Assembly (NCBI GenBank): GCA_905210995.1
Contig: CAJLZE010000010.1
Location: 1 to 39,670, forward strand
DNA from: an uncultured Anaerotruncus sp.
GTDB lineage: Bacteria > Bacillota > Clostridia > Oscillospirales > CAG-272
Direction of reading: 5' to 3'
DNA: 39,670 nt
Position 1 is the first letter of the stretch. The number at the start of each line of letters is the position of its first letter. This document shows, piece by piece, positions 1 to 8,013 of the stretch. Both the position numbers and the translations under genes were made by a program. A model generated the notes under the pieces. That model saw nothing but the letters and a program-made list of their open reading frames with translations, had not been told where the DNA came from and made no database searches.

Positions 1-711
1 GTAGGAGCACATCTTCTGCGCCAGGTCGATGACCTTCTGCTTGGCGCGCTCGGAGGTGTACGGCGGGGAGACAAAGTGGATGGCCTGGATCTCCAGTCCG
101 CGCTTTGCCATCATCCATCCCGCAACGGGTGAATCTATGCCGCCCGAGAGCAGGAGCAGCCCCTTGCCGTTCGAGCCGACGGGCATCCCTCCGGCGGCGT
201 GCTGCTGCCCTGCGGTGATGTATGCGCCCTCCTCGCGGACCTCGCACATAACGGTCACGTCGGGGTGATGCACATCCACTTTAAGGTTGTGATAGTTGCC
301 GAGTATCGCTGCGCCTATCTCCTCGCATATCTGCTGCGAGTGCAGGGGAAAGCTCTTGTCGGCGCGGCGTGCTTCGACCTTGAAGGTGCGGGCAGCCGAG
401 AGCGTATCCGAAAGATATTCGACCGCGGTGCGGCAAAGCTCGCCTATCTCCTTTTCGGCATATGCCGAGCGGCTGACGGCGATGATGCCGAAGGTGTGCA
501 TCGCAACGCGCCATGCGGCGTCCATGTCGGAGGAATCATCCTCCGGTTCTATGCGTGCAAGGCTTCTGCCCTTTATGACGCGGTATTTGCCCACCTGCTG
601 AAGGCGGTATTTCAGCTCGCGGCTGAGAAGCGTTTCAAAATAGCTGCGGTTTGCGCCCTTGAGGCAGATCTCACCGTACTTGCAAAGCAGTATTTCTCTG
701 AATTCTGACAT
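1..711 (-). CDS. thiI: tRNA 4-thiouridine sulfurtransferase ThiI, N-terminal part
   Basis: Partial gene: the 3' part lies beyond base 1, leaving about 237 N-terminal residues. ThiI adenylates U8 of tRNA and transfers sulfur to it, and in many bacteria also feeds thiazole synthesis. The start MSEFREILLCKYGEICLKG is typical of the family. A THUMP-type region follows (roughly residues 60-165, with SLARIEP and FKVEARRADKSFP). The PP-loop ATP-binding motif LLLLSGGIDSPVAGWMMAKRG is visible near residue 180, then IQAIHFVSPPYTSERAKQKV. The ATG at 709-711 overlaps the TAA of the upstream DUF2007 gene by one base (TAATG), so translation is probably coupled. It is the last visible gene of a three-gene minus-strand operon. 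Whether a C-terminal rhodanese domain exists cannot be seen. Confidence 0.95.
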   Translation of the reverse strand, partial: MSEFREILLCKYGEICLKGANRSYFETLLSRELKYRLQQVGKYRVIKGRSLARIEPEDDSSDMDAAWRVAMHTFGIIAVSRSAYAEKEIGELCRTAVEYLSDTLSAARTFKVEARRADKSFPLHSQQICEEIGAAILGNYHNLKVDVHHPDVTVMCEVREEGAYITAGQQHAAGGMPVGSNGKGLLLLSGGIDSPVAGWMMAKRGLEIQAIHFVSPPYTSERAKQKVIDLAQKMCSY

Positions 712-1028
712 TATTCGTTCTCTCCGTCGTCGGTGTCGGCGCACTCCTCCGCATCATCCGCAGGGGCAAGCAGAGCAGCCGCGTCGTCAAGGATATCCTC
801 GGGCACGAAAAAGTCGATGCCGCCGAGGTCAAAGCCCATCATGACGCGGTTCCAGCTTTCGCGCGAGTGCGGGCGTGTGATATACGGGATATTTTCGCCG
901 CGCAGCACGCTTTCGATAAACGCGCCCTCGGCGTTGTCGCGTGCCGTTGTTAGCAGGGTGAATCTTGCGTCATCTGCCGCGGCTGCCGAGGTCTCGGCGG
1001 CGCCGGGGCGTCTTTCGGTCTCACTCAT
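711..1028 (-). CDS. DUF2007-type small protein
   Basis: A 105-residue protein. The middle part (FTLLTTARDNAEGAFIESVLRGENIPYITRP) and the later FDLGGIDFFVPEDILDDAAALL fit the DUF2007 (putative signal-transducing) fold: a short beta-alpha domain recognising an unknown ligand. The N-terminal 25 residues are Ala/Glu-rich and the C-terminus is very acidic (DDAEECADTDDGENE). The start was chosen at 1028 because AAGGAAGGA lies just upstream, whereas the open frame extends further into the preceding gene. It begins 28 bp after the exonuclease gene and its stop overlaps the thiI start. The molecular role is unknown. Family assignment is by pattern only. Confidence 0.8.
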   Translation of the reverse strand: MSETERRPGAAETSAAAADDARFTLLTTARDNAEGAFIESVLRGENIPYITRPHSRESWNRVMMGFDLGGIDFFVPEDILDDAAALLAPADDAEECADTDDGENE

Positions 1029-1056
1029 TGATAGCTTCCTTCCTTGCCGTGCCGCA

Positions 1057-2367
1057 TCAGTCGGCTTCGGCGTCGTCTTTCTTGCCCTCGTTATCTTCTT
1101 TGCCGTCGTCAGCCTCGTCGTCAGAGCCGTCGTCGGCCGCAAGTGCGTAAAGGTCGATGTCAAACAGGGTCGAACGCTCGGAGGGGTCGAGCTTTGACTC
1201 TTCCTCGTCGTCCTCGTTCTCGTCGTTGTCGGCGTCATAGCCGGGGATCCTGGCGGTGTGCCCGTCCTCGGGATCGGGATCGGCGGCGCCGGTCTCGATG
1301 TAATAGTTGGGGAAGAGCTTTGCCCATACCTTCATGCAGCCGATGGTGTCGGCAATGGATGTGTGTGCCACGCCGTCCCATTCGATGCCGAGGCACGCCA
1401 TGGCGTCTGTGAGGCTTGCGTGTTCGACTTCGGGACGGCACTCATGTATGTACCGCACGAATTCGTTTGCGCAGCAGCGTATCTTTGCCCAGAGCGCACG
1501 GCGCTCCTCCTCGGTCGCGTAAATATATTTGATATGGCTGTAATCGGTCGAAACGCCGTAGGCGATTATGCGGTCGGCGCCCGCAAATATCTCCTTGATG
1601 CGGGGCGTCAGCTCTTCGAGCGTCGGCGCGTCTGCGGTCATTGCGGGGGTTATGCCGTGGATCTTTTCGGTCTTGTTCCACTTGCGGGTGTGCGTGGGGC
1701 GAACGAGGGTGTTCATTATCATGTTGCCGTTCGCGTCGCAGATGCTTATCGAAATTATCTCGTCGCGGTCATAGAACCCGGTGAGCTCGAGGTCGAAAAA
1801 GAGCACGCGGGAGCGGTCCATACCGTAATGACGGGCGCGGTGTGCGTTGCCCTCGGCGCGGCGAACTGCCATTTCCGCTTCATAGCATGAGCGGCAGAGC
1901 TTTTTGCGGTATCTGACATCCTTGCCGCACTTTACGCAGAGCAGCGGCATGCGGACGGTGGTCGCCTTGTCGTAGAGATAAACGGGCGTGCCGTCTGCGC
2001 GGCGCGCGAACGCCACAGGTTCCTCAACGACCTCAAGCTTCATGCCGGCAAGGCGTTCTTTGGTATAATAGCCGAGCGACGCGGCGCGGCGGATGCTGAC
2101 ACGCTCGATAACATCTCCCGACGAGAGGGCGAGCGTTTCGCGGCGCGCGCGGGGAGCGTACCACAGCTCGGGGTCGGCTTCGGTAACGTTTTCGGGGTCG
2201 AACCAAAGGCGCAGACCGTCGGCGGTCTCTTCGAACGCGACAGGCGCGCCGGGCTGCAGGTGCAGCTTGGCGAGGTCTGCACGCGTGAGATAATTCTTTG
2301 CCCGCGCTTCACGACCGCGGATAGCCGTTACCGCGGCGCCTGAGCGCAATTTTATTGATTCCTTCAC
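1057..2367 (-). CDS. DEDDh-type 3'-5' exonuclease with internal zinc ribbon
   Basis: 436 residues, starting with GTG at 2365-2367 eight bases after GGAGG. An upstream in-frame start at 2415 has no ribosome site. Residues 1-140 form a domain I do not recognise. C144-C147 and C158-C161 (CVKC...CRSC) make a zinc ribbon. Residues 187-345 are a DnaQ/RNase T-like exonuclease: ExoI D192 and E194 in FFDLELTGF, ExoII around D275 in YGVSTDYSHIK, and ExoIII H335 with D340 in VAHTSIADT, so the catalytic DEDDh set is complete. The last 60 residues are strongly acidic and low complexity. The substrate (DNA, RNA or nucleotide) cannot be told. It leads the operon with the DUF2007 gene and thiI, so a role in RNA metabolism is possible (inference). 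Confidence 0.85.
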   Translation of the reverse strand: MKESIKLRSGAAVTAIRGREARAKNYLTRADLAKLHLQPGAPVAFEETADGLRLWFDPENVTEADPELWYAPRARRETLALSSGDVIERVSIRRAASLGYYTKERLAGMKLEVVEEPVAFARRADGTPVYLYDKATTVRMPLLCVKCGKDVRYRKKLCRSCYEAEMAVRRAEGNAHRARHYGMDRSRVLFFDLELTGFYDRDEIISISICDANGNMIMNTLVRPTHTRKWNKTEKIHGITPAMTADAPTLEELTPRIKEIFAGADRIIAYGVSTDYSHIKYIYATEEERRALWAKIRCCANEFVRYIHECRPEVEHASLTDAMACLGIEWDGVAHTSIADTIGCMKVWAKLFPNYYIETGAADPDPEDGHTARIPGYDADNDENEDDEEESKLDPSERSTLFDIDLYALAADDGSDDEADDGKEDNEGKKDDAEAD

Positions 2368-2425
2368 AATATTCCTCCAATATATATACGCCGCTTGCGG
2401 CGGCGTCACGATCACATACTGAATT

Positions 2426-2454
2426 ATTATATCATACCGGGGTGTGATTTACAA
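2426..2454 (-). promoter_or_regulatory. sigma-A promoter of the exonuclease-thiI operon
   Basis: On the minus strand TTGTAA (2454-2449) is separated by 17 bp from TATAAT (2431-2426), about 60 bp upstream of the GTG start. The leader carries a small CGCCGC/GCGGCG hairpin (about 2390-2403) shortly before the ribosome-binding site. Confidence 0.8.
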
Positions 2455-2858
2455 GTGCGAACGGGAAATTTATCGTCATATTGAAAGAAAAAAGTCGCGC
2501 GCGGAGCCGAAATATCATAATTATTTGCATGATCTGCGCGTCGGACGGAAAAGAGCCCCGGCAGGTCCTGCCGGGGTGAATTTTATAAAACACGATATAA
2601 CGGGTACAATGCTACGCTCCGGCAGTCCGCAGGGACAGCTCTCACCGAGAGAAGCCCTCACAGAAGCGACAACAGGCGGTCGCGGATATATGCAACGATG
2701 TCCGTGATAATATGCGCTCGGAACGACCGAAACGCGACGGTTAAAAAAGTGAAGATCCATCCTTCTCTTTCGCGTGTCTTGACCCCGGCATAGGGGTGGT
2801 GGAAATGCAAGTGGCAACAGAGGCGGAAGAGAAGGTATCGATATTTTGTCTCGAACTC
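2455..2858. other. gene-free stretch upstream of the accessory island
   Basis: About 400 bp with no convincing gene on either strand. The open frames here (for example 2444-2707 plus, 2521-2817 minus) have no ribosome site and no recognisable protein character. It holds a perfect hairpin at 2556-2576, a short CTCTC/GAGAG inverted repeat near 2640-2652 and a CCCC/GGGG repeat near 2783-2797. It may be decayed sequence at the edge of an insertion. Confidence 0.5.
2556..2576. repeat. GC-rich hairpin, left copy of a dispersed element
   Basis: CCCCGGCAGG (2556-2565), one central base, then CCTGCCGGGG (2567-2576). The next bases TGAATTTT are shared with the hairpin at 5858-5893. The identical run CCTGCCGGGGTGAATTTT occurs at 2567-2584 and 5884-5901. 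On the minus strand the stem is followed by CTCTTTT, so it could act as a weak terminator. Confidence 0.75.
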
Positions 2859-2887
2859 TTGCAATTAATGTTGATTAATGGTATAAT
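2859..2887 (+). promoter_or_regulatory. sigma-A promoter of the TM-sensor gene pair
   Basis: TTGCAA (2859-2864), a 17-bp spacer, and TATAAT (2882-2887), in an AT-rich stretch 33 bp before the ATG at 2921. It gives the island genes their own transcription. Confidence 0.8.
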
Positions 2888-2920
2888 TATTATACAATAG
2901 AGACATTATTGTGGGGGATA

Positions 2921-3811
2921 ATGAGACTTATGAAAGAGCTTGGGATTTTTTTTAACCGTCCGGCTGTTAAGGCCATTGTTAATTACTTGTTGGGTCTTGC
3001 TACTGCAACATTTGCGGGCATTTTCTTTGGTCAAATATCTCAAAAAGAGCCCCAAGGAAAAACATGGCTTTGGGGAGGATTATTTGGTATCTCTTTTGTG
3101 GTGGAAGTTGTTTGTGTGATAGCATATAAGCGAAGCGAATCAAAGGCTAACAAGCAAAACAAGTACGCGGACGCGGCAAGTCAGTTGATGGAAAACCTGC
3201 AAGCTTGTTACCGTGATTCGGCTGCCAGCATATATTCGTTAGTGGAGAATGGGCGCAAAACGGGAGAAATCAATTTGACCATATGGAATTGTCACAAGAT
3301 ATCCGACTTTGTTTGTGAACAGTTATATAGCTTCGTAAGAAGCATTGCCTGTAAAGGTGGAAGTTTCTCCGTGAGTTATATTATACCCGCAGAAGGAAGG
3401 ACGAAAGGATACCTTATGATTTCATACGGTGGGAGCGGAACAGACCGTCCAAGTTTATATCAGCGTAGCATATCCCATTCGAAGGCTTCTGATTATTATT
3501 TCGCCAAGTTATTCAAGGAAAACAACCCTGCGGTCTCATATTTAATGAATGCAAAAGAAATTTCAGAGCATTTTTGTTTTCCCAGCTCGAAATCAAGGGG
3601 CAAGTACTCCCAATACATAGGAATACCCATATATTGTGCCGGACATGATATGGTTGGGCTACTGCAAATCGTTGCTTGCCATAATTTAATTATTGAAGAA
3701 GACAAGGAGCAATTGGAACGGATCGTGGACAGATATATAATGGGATATGCTGATTTGATATTGTTTGCTGAAAAAATACAAAAGGGCATTGTGTTTCCAC
3801 AATATTATTGA
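2921..3811 (+). CDS. membrane protein with two TM helices and GAF-like cytosolic domain
   Basis: 296 residues from the ATG at 2921, preceded by GTGGGGG as ribosome site. A TTG at 2909 is in frame but lies on that site. Two hydrophobic segments (about residues 16-37 and 48-70) are followed by a charged, probably helical linker with the run KRSESKANKQNK. The rest (about 110-290) alternates strands and helices, including YIGIPIYCAGHDMVGLLQIVA and a final long helix, as in GAF-type sensor domains. That is a structural guess. No catalytic motif is visible. Codon use is AT-richer than in the flanking chromosome, which suggests transfer. The downstream 59-residue gene starts 13 bp later with its ribosome site next to this stop, so the two form an operon. 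Function unknown. A membrane-linked sensor or effector is possible. Confidence 0.75.
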   Translation: MRLMKELGIFFNRPAVKAIVNYLLGLATATFAGIFFGQISQKEPQGKTWLWGGLFGISFVVEVVCVIAYKRSESKANKQNKYADAASQLMENLQACYRDSAASIYSLVENGRKTGEINLTIWNCHKISDFVCEQLYSFVRSIACKGGSFSVSYIIPAEGRTKGYLMISYGGSGTDRPSLYQRSISHSKASDYYFAKLFKENNPAVSYLMNAKEISEHFCFPSSKSRGKYSQYIGIPIYCAGHDMVGLLQIVACHNLIIEEDKEQLERIVDRYIMGYADLILFAEKIQKGIVFPQYY

Positions 3812-3824
3812 AAGGAGTTAAAGC

Positions 3825-4004
3825 ATGAAAAGAGAAGACCTCTTGGACAAAATGCACCGCAAGATTCGCATTGATTCCGGAATTAGAATCACAGTTCGAA
3901 AGATCGATTACGATGAAATCATGCGACAGCGAAATGTCTCTGGAAACAAGTCGAACGGAACAGCGCGTGCATACATGCGTCTAAGGCGCAAAAATGATTC
4001 GTGA
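3825..4004 (+). CDS. 59-residue basic protein of unknown function
   Basis: Starts MKREDLLDKMHRKIRIDSG and ends RAYMRLRRKNDS. AAAGGAG lies nine bases before the ATG and abuts the TGA of the preceding gene, which argues for a real, translationally coupled gene despite its size. The protein is rich in Arg and Lys, without cysteines or a signal peptide, so nucleic-acid or membrane-surface binding is conceivable (inference). An intrinsic terminator about 150 bp downstream closes the transcript. I do not recognise the family. Confidence 0.7.
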   Translation: MKREDLLDKMHRKIRIDSGIRITVRKIDYDEIMRQRNVSGNKSNGTARAYMRLRRKNDS

Positions 4005-4151
4005 GACATTTCAGTAAGTAAATGTTTGCCGCTTGCTGATGGCGCGGGGTATAAGTTATTCGGTTCGCAAATGTCTGTCGCTACTCGATACGCGACTCAT
4101 AAAAGGTCGAGTTGTAAATACCGCACTTGGATGCTCATATTCCACGACCAA

Positions 4152-4178
4152 AAGCCCACTCGACGGTGGGCTTTTTTT
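4152..4178 (+). terminator. intrinsic terminator of the two-gene island operon
   Basis: AAGCCCAC (4152-4159), loop TCGACG, GTGGGCTT (4166-4173), followed by T's to 4178. It sits 12 bp from the convergent stop at 4190 and could serve that gene too, though the A-run on the other side is short. The preceding 145 bp (4005-4150) hold no gene that I can support. Confidence 0.85.
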
Positions 4179-4189
4179 GGCGTTTGCGA

Positions 4190-4867
4190 TCAAAACTTTG
4201 CGCCGCAGTTATTGCACTTGAATTGCGATTTTGCCGTCTTGCTGAAAAGACCGAACATGATCCCGCCGAACGCCTTTTGCGCCAAGGTTATCTTTTCGAT
4301 ATCGGGAGAGCCGCAGATCGGGCAGTGGGGGGTGTAGTCTTTGTTTTTGACGGGGACGGCGGGGGTGCGTGAAGGAGTGACCGGCTGTGTGTACGACGGC
4401 GTGTCTGTGGGGTGAGTGATATATTTCCGGTTGGCTTCGGGGATGTTGTTCGGATCGGGCATAAGAACGCCCTCAACACCGCTTGGGAAGTATTCCTTGA
4501 TGGTTTTGATCCGTTCCTCGATGGGCTTAGCACACTCTTCGAGGCTGAAAAGGTGCTTGTACATGGCGATTTCGTCGGGGGATGGCAACGCGAGAGTTCT
4601 GTAACTCAAGTAGAATGTTCCATATATTTCTACTTGCTGTTTTCCGTTGCCGTCAATTATCGTGCGATTAAAACGGAAATCGGAGCTTTTCCCGAGTGCA
4701 TTGTAATTAATGTTTATGGCAGATTCTCCAAATGGCTTAATGTGTCCGAAGGCTTCGATAGATTCAATCGCATTCCTTAGGTTTGATAGCTCAGCGTCAA
4801 ATTCTTGGGGCTCCTCGTTGGGGGATACTTTAAGCCCTTGCATAAAGATTATATTGCGATTTGGCAT
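4190..4867 (-). CDS. protein with C-terminal zinc ribbon, phage-like
   Basis: 225 residues, starting at the ATG at 4865-4867, which is preceded by AAGGAG. An upstream TTG at 4927 lies inside the promoter. Residues 1-125 form an alpha/beta region I do not recognise (FYLSYRTLALPSPDEIAMYKHL). A Pro/Thr-rich linker (about 150-178) leads to a C-terminal module with C182-C185 (CPICG) and C218-C221 (CNNCG) flanking a hydrophobic loop (FGGIMFGLFSK). That zinc-ribbon arrangement is frequent in proteins of phages and integrated elements. It has its own promoter and converges on the sensor operon. A phage tape-measure remnant lies directly behind it, so the gene may be prophage cargo (inference). Function unknown. 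Confidence 0.7.
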   Translation of the reverse strand: MPNRNIIFMQGLKVSPNEEPQEFDAELSNLRNAIESIEAFGHIKPFGESAININYNALGKSSDFRFNRTIIDGNGKQQVEIYGTFYLSYRTLALPSPDEIAMYKHLFSLEECAKPIEERIKTIKEYFPSGVEGVLMPDPNNIPEANRKYITHPTDTPSYTQPVTPSRTPAVPVKNKDYTPHCPICGSPDIEKITLAQKAFGGIMFGLFSKTAKSQFKCNNCGAKF

Positions 4868-4898
4868 AGCCTTTCTCCTTATGACATTTATTATTGTC

Positions 4899-4927
4899 AT
4901 CTTATCATATTTGCGTTTATTTGTCAA
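4899..4927 (-). promoter_or_regulatory. promoter of the zinc-ribbon gene
   Basis: Minus strand: consensus TTGACA (4927-4922), 17-bp spacer, TAAGAT (4904-4899), 32 bp before the ATG. Confidence 0.8.
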
Positions 4928-5903
4928 GCGGTTTCAAGAGCCGCAAAGTTCGATTGTTAAGAAACTATCGCAAATTAATAAGTTATTCGACGGGGGCGAC
5001 GGCAGCAAAACTTTTGGTGGGAATTTCGCTATCGCTTTAGAAAGTGACACAAAAGCAATAAGCGATTATGCCTTTGCGTTGACTCAGCTCCCAGTTACGG
5101 CTAAGGACGCCTTTTCTTTGTATGTGGGAAGCGCCAGTGGCGAGGCACAAAATTTCGTTAAAGCTAATCAAGCGATGTTTGAGAGTGCATCAGACTGGTT
5201 CAATATGGGAGAACGGTTCAAGACTCAGGCTCTCATGAAACAGCTCGGCAAATCTGTCGACGGTTCATTTACGGGTGCTATAAACGCCATAAGGTTGTAC
5301 AATTCGGGGCTGAAAACGGCAGGGCTCACCCAGAAGAAATTTCACGAGGCGATAGCCGAAACCAACCCCGAGCTGGACGCCTACATCACGAAAATGGAGG
5401 CTGACGGCAAGAAACCGACCGAGTGGGGGTACATCTGGGCGACCAAACAGGCGGCGATCGAGACTGCCCTGTTTACAAGTGCGATCGCTGCGGGGCAATT
5501 GGCTTTAAACGCTGTCGCAAAGAACGCCGATCCCCAAGCTGCAAAAATCGTCGGTGCGCTCACCTCGGTCGCGGGAGGCATTACGGCTGTCGTAAGCGCA
5601 ATCGCGATGGCAAAAGGAGCGTTGAGCTTAACGGCGGGAGTCGGATGGCTTTCGGTGGGGCTTGCTGCACTCACTGCGGGGATCGGGGCTGTCAACACAG
5701 CGTCGCAAAGGATGCGCGAGGCGTGGCAAGAGGATATCGACAAAATCGAGGATGTCAAGCAGAGCTCTGAGGAGCTGGCGGATGCGTATGTCAACGTCAG
5801 TAAGTATTTGAAGGCGCTTCGGGACGGAGAAGAAGTTGGGAGCGAGGTGGAAAAACGCCCCGGCAGGTCTTGCCGGAGCAAGACCTGCCGGGGTGAATTT
5901 TGA
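4928..5903 (+). pseudogene. phage tail tape-measure protein fragment
   Basis: The reading frame stays open for about 325 codons here, but there is no start codon with a ribosome site. The frame simply continues out of the antisense of the neighbouring gene. The product has a helical region with TKAISDYAFALTQLPVTAKDAF, then ATKQAAIETALFTSAIAAG and a long Ala/Gly-rich hydrophobic run (about bases 5540-5700, with KIVGALTSVAGGITAVVSAIAM). A charged coiled-coil region (REAWQEDIDKIEDVKQSSEEL) follows. Such a hydrophobic stretch between helical regions is typical of tail tape-measure proteins, which are usually much longer. The frame ends where it runs into a GC-rich hairpin. Both ends are therefore missing. 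Family call by character only. Confidence 0.6.
5858..5893 (-). terminator. long hairpin, right copy of the dispersed element and likely terminator
   Basis: Perfect 16-bp arms CCCCGGCAGGTCTTGC (5858-5873) and GCAAGACCTGCCGGGG (5878-5893) around CGGA. On the minus strand the stem is followed by CGTTTTT, which suits termination of the lipoprotein gene ending at 5950. It shares 18 bases with the hairpin at 2556-2576. Confidence 0.75.
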
Positions 5904-5949
5904 AAAGCCGGAATGCGGTCTGTTTTTCCGGGCTGTCAGCCATTTGCTG

Positions 5950-7827
5950 TCAGTTTCCCGCCTTTTCCGCTGCGAATCTGACGAGCTTCATTATATCGTT
6001 CGTCATTATCGATCGCATTCCGAGGTTATACATCCTGCCCCATGTCTTTTCGTTGTCGCTCTCGTCGGTTATCGTCCAGCCGGCAAGGAGCGACTTGGGA
6101 TATCGTGCGGCAAGATCGGCTATATCGGCGCTTGCAGACATATCGAACGCGCCGTTGACGAGTATCGCGGCGTTCGTCAGGCTCTTTGAGGCAAGCTGCC
6201 CCGCATACGGCGCGGCGGTGTTGCGTGTCGTCCACCCGCGCAGGAGGAAATATGTCTTCTCGCCGGTCTTTTCGTAGATATACTGCTGTATCTTCAGCGC
6301 ATCAACGGCGCTCAGCGTTTCGGCGGACGATGTGCCGATCGTGCCGTAGGAAATGAGCAGCGAGGTGACGTTTCCTGCTTTTTCGGCTGTGGGGAGCAGA
6401 TAATTCGGCAGGCTGTTGCTCATTATGCCCGGAATATCGCAATATCTCCACTGATCCGGTTTGTCGCAGATGACGAACAGCCTGTTTTTTGCGACTCTCA
6501 GCACCTCTTCGAGCGTCGGGATCCTGTATGGCGTCAGCGCTGCGTCACCGCCGCCGCTGCCCTCGCGCAGGCAGAGCTTCGAGAGCTGCTCTGCCGTCCA
6601 GTCGGATATCTTATCCGAGGTGGGAAGCCCGTTTTTGCCCGCCATGAGCGCGAAGTTCGTCGTGCGCTTGAGGCTTGCGTCGTGCATTATGACCGGCACA
6701 CCGTCCTTGGTGAAGTGTACGTCTATCTCAACGCAGTCGCCGCCCATTGCCCATGTGCTTATGATGGCTTCTATCGAATTTTCGGGATAGCGCAAAAAAT
6801 CGGCACGGTGCGCGACGGTGAATATGCTTTTTTTGTCGTTGCACATCAGGCGGTCGATCTTTCGGTTCCAGTCGGTCATTGCGGGATCGGGCTGCCACGA
6901 ATTTTCAAAAAGCAGCGGCATGCGTGACGGGTCCGCTATGTAAACATCGCGCTCGGGCATCGTGAGCGACCATATGGTGCTTCCGTCGTCGGGCACCGTG
7001 AGCGCCACGTCGCCGGTCCTGCCGCCGATCATTTTGTATATGAAGTATTCGACGGTCGCCGCTGCCGCCCTTGCGCTGCCGCAGTCAAGATAAAGGTTGC
7101 CGTCTTTGAAGTAGACCTTTGCATCCCCGTAGGCACATTTGCTGCCGTTGCCGATGATTATGCCGTGCCCGCCGGATTGTGACGAGGACGTCGCAAGGTC
7201 GATGCCTGCGTGCTCCGAGATATATGCGGTCAGCGTTCCCGCAACGGCAGACATATCTGCACCCTTGGGCACAGAAACGGTAAAGCTTTCTATCGGAGTG
7301 CCGTTCAGCGTCAGCGATGAGATCTCATACTGCTTGGAGTCAACGAACATATAGTCGCTGTATATCGGCTCGGCTGAGGAGACGAGCTTTTCAAGCTGTC
7401 CGGCGGCGAGCAGAGTCAGCTCCGCATTTTTGCCGACGGCAACGATCTTTTTGCCGATAACGCGCACGGTGTATTCGCCGCTGCCGAGCGCGCCGAGCGC
7501 CTCTGCTGTCTCGGGACGGTCGGTATTTCCGATAAGTATTTCATATTCCGGCGCCGCTGTGCCGGGGGCGAGCCAGTCGTCGGCGAGCTGCGGCTTTTTG
7601 CCTGTCTTTTTTTCAAGGGCGGACTGTATGCCCTTTGCCGCGTCGCGCAGGGAGCTGTCCGAGCGCTCGGGACGCACGATATACCATTCCTCCGCAAGCG
7701 ATATCTCGCGGCGCTCGGCGGCGGTCGTATCCGGCGGTATTTCCTGTCCGTCTTTTTTGCATCCGCAGAGCAGTGTGAGCGAGAATATCAGCATTGCCGC
7801 GGCGAAAAGCGCGATCGATCTTTTCAT
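5950..7827 (-). CDS. lipoprotein with glycerophosphodiester phosphodiesterase domain
   Basis: 625 residues, starting at 7825-7827 after GAAAGGA. The N-terminus has a hydrophobic signal and lipobox ending LLCGC, with C23 the likely lipidated cysteine. Residues about 40-295 contain repeated alpha/beta units with IGNTDRPE and IIIGNGSK, similar to N-terminal modules of some secreted glycosidases. Residues about 335-625 are a GDPD TIM barrel: H340-R341 (VAHRADFLRYPENS), E367 and D369 (CVEIDVHFTKDG) and H382 (IMHD), the expected catalytic and metal-binding set. It probably cleaves glycerophosphodiesters, perhaps teichoic-acid-type polymers or deacylated lipids, outside the membrane (substrate is inference). 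It is transcribed alone from a promoter at 7869-7897. Confidence 0.88.
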   Translation of the reverse strand: MKRSIALFAAAMLIFSLTLLCGCKKDGQEIPPDTTAAERREISLAEEWYIVRPERSDSSLRDAAKGIQSALEKKTGKKPQLADDWLAPGTAAPEYEILIGNTDRPETAEALGALGSGEYTVRVIGKKIVAVGKNAELTLLAAGQLEKLVSSAEPIYSDYMFVDSKQYEISSLTLNGTPIESFTVSVPKGADMSAVAGTLTAYISEHAGIDLATSSSQSGGHGIIIGNGSKCAYGDAKVYFKDGNLYLDCGSARAAAATVEYFIYKMIGGRTGDVALTVPDDGSTIWSLTMPERDVYIADPSRMPLLFENSWQPDPAMTDWNRKIDRLMCNDKKSIFTVAHRADFLRYPENSIEAIISTWAMGGDCVEIDVHFTKDGVPVIMHDASLKRTTNFALMAGKNGLPTSDKISDWTAEQLSKLCLREGSGGGDAALTPYRIPTLEEVLRVAKNRLFVICDKPDQWRYCDIPGIMSNSLPNYLLPTAEKAGNVTSLLISYGTIGTSSAETLSAVDALKIQQYIYEKTGEKTYFLLRGWTTRNTAAPYAGQLASKSLTNAAILVNGAFDMSASADIADLAARYPKSLLAGWTITDESDNEKTWGRMYNLGMRSIMTNDIMKLVRFAAEKAGN

Positions 7828-7868
7828 TTTACGGTTCCTTTCTGATTTAACGGAATCATTATACACGC

Positions 7869-7897
7869 ATTATACCACATCCGTGGCTGTATTTCAA
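7869..7897 (-). promoter_or_regulatory. promoter of the GDPD lipoprotein gene
   Basis: Minus strand TTGAAA (7897-7892), 17-bp spacer, TATAAT (7874-7869), about 42 bp before the start codon. Confidence 0.8.
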
Positions 7898-7974
7898 CAG
7901 TATGTAAAGTCAAATCGCCGCAATACGCCGTTTTGACGAATCTGCATTAATACATTGCAATTATATTAACAGTG

Positions 7975-8003
7975 TTGACAAATGAGGTCCGCAATGATAT
8001 AAT
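7975..8003 (+). promoter_or_regulatory. perfect consensus sigma-A promoter
   Basis: TTGACA (7975-7980), 17 bp, TATAAT (7998-8003). Transcription should begin near 8010, leaving a leader of about 100 nt before the lipoprotein gene at 8110. Confidence 0.9.
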
Positions 8004-8013
8004 ATTATCAAAG

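Noticed and set aside
2444..2817. Small frames on both strands in the 2455-2858 gap
   Set aside because: No ribosome sites, no family pattern, and they run across a terminator-like hairpin.
4005..4150. Possible recombinase remnant downstream of the 59-residue gene
   Set aside because: Several short frames exist here, but none shows a catalytic motif, and I could not tie the sequence to a recombinase with confidence.
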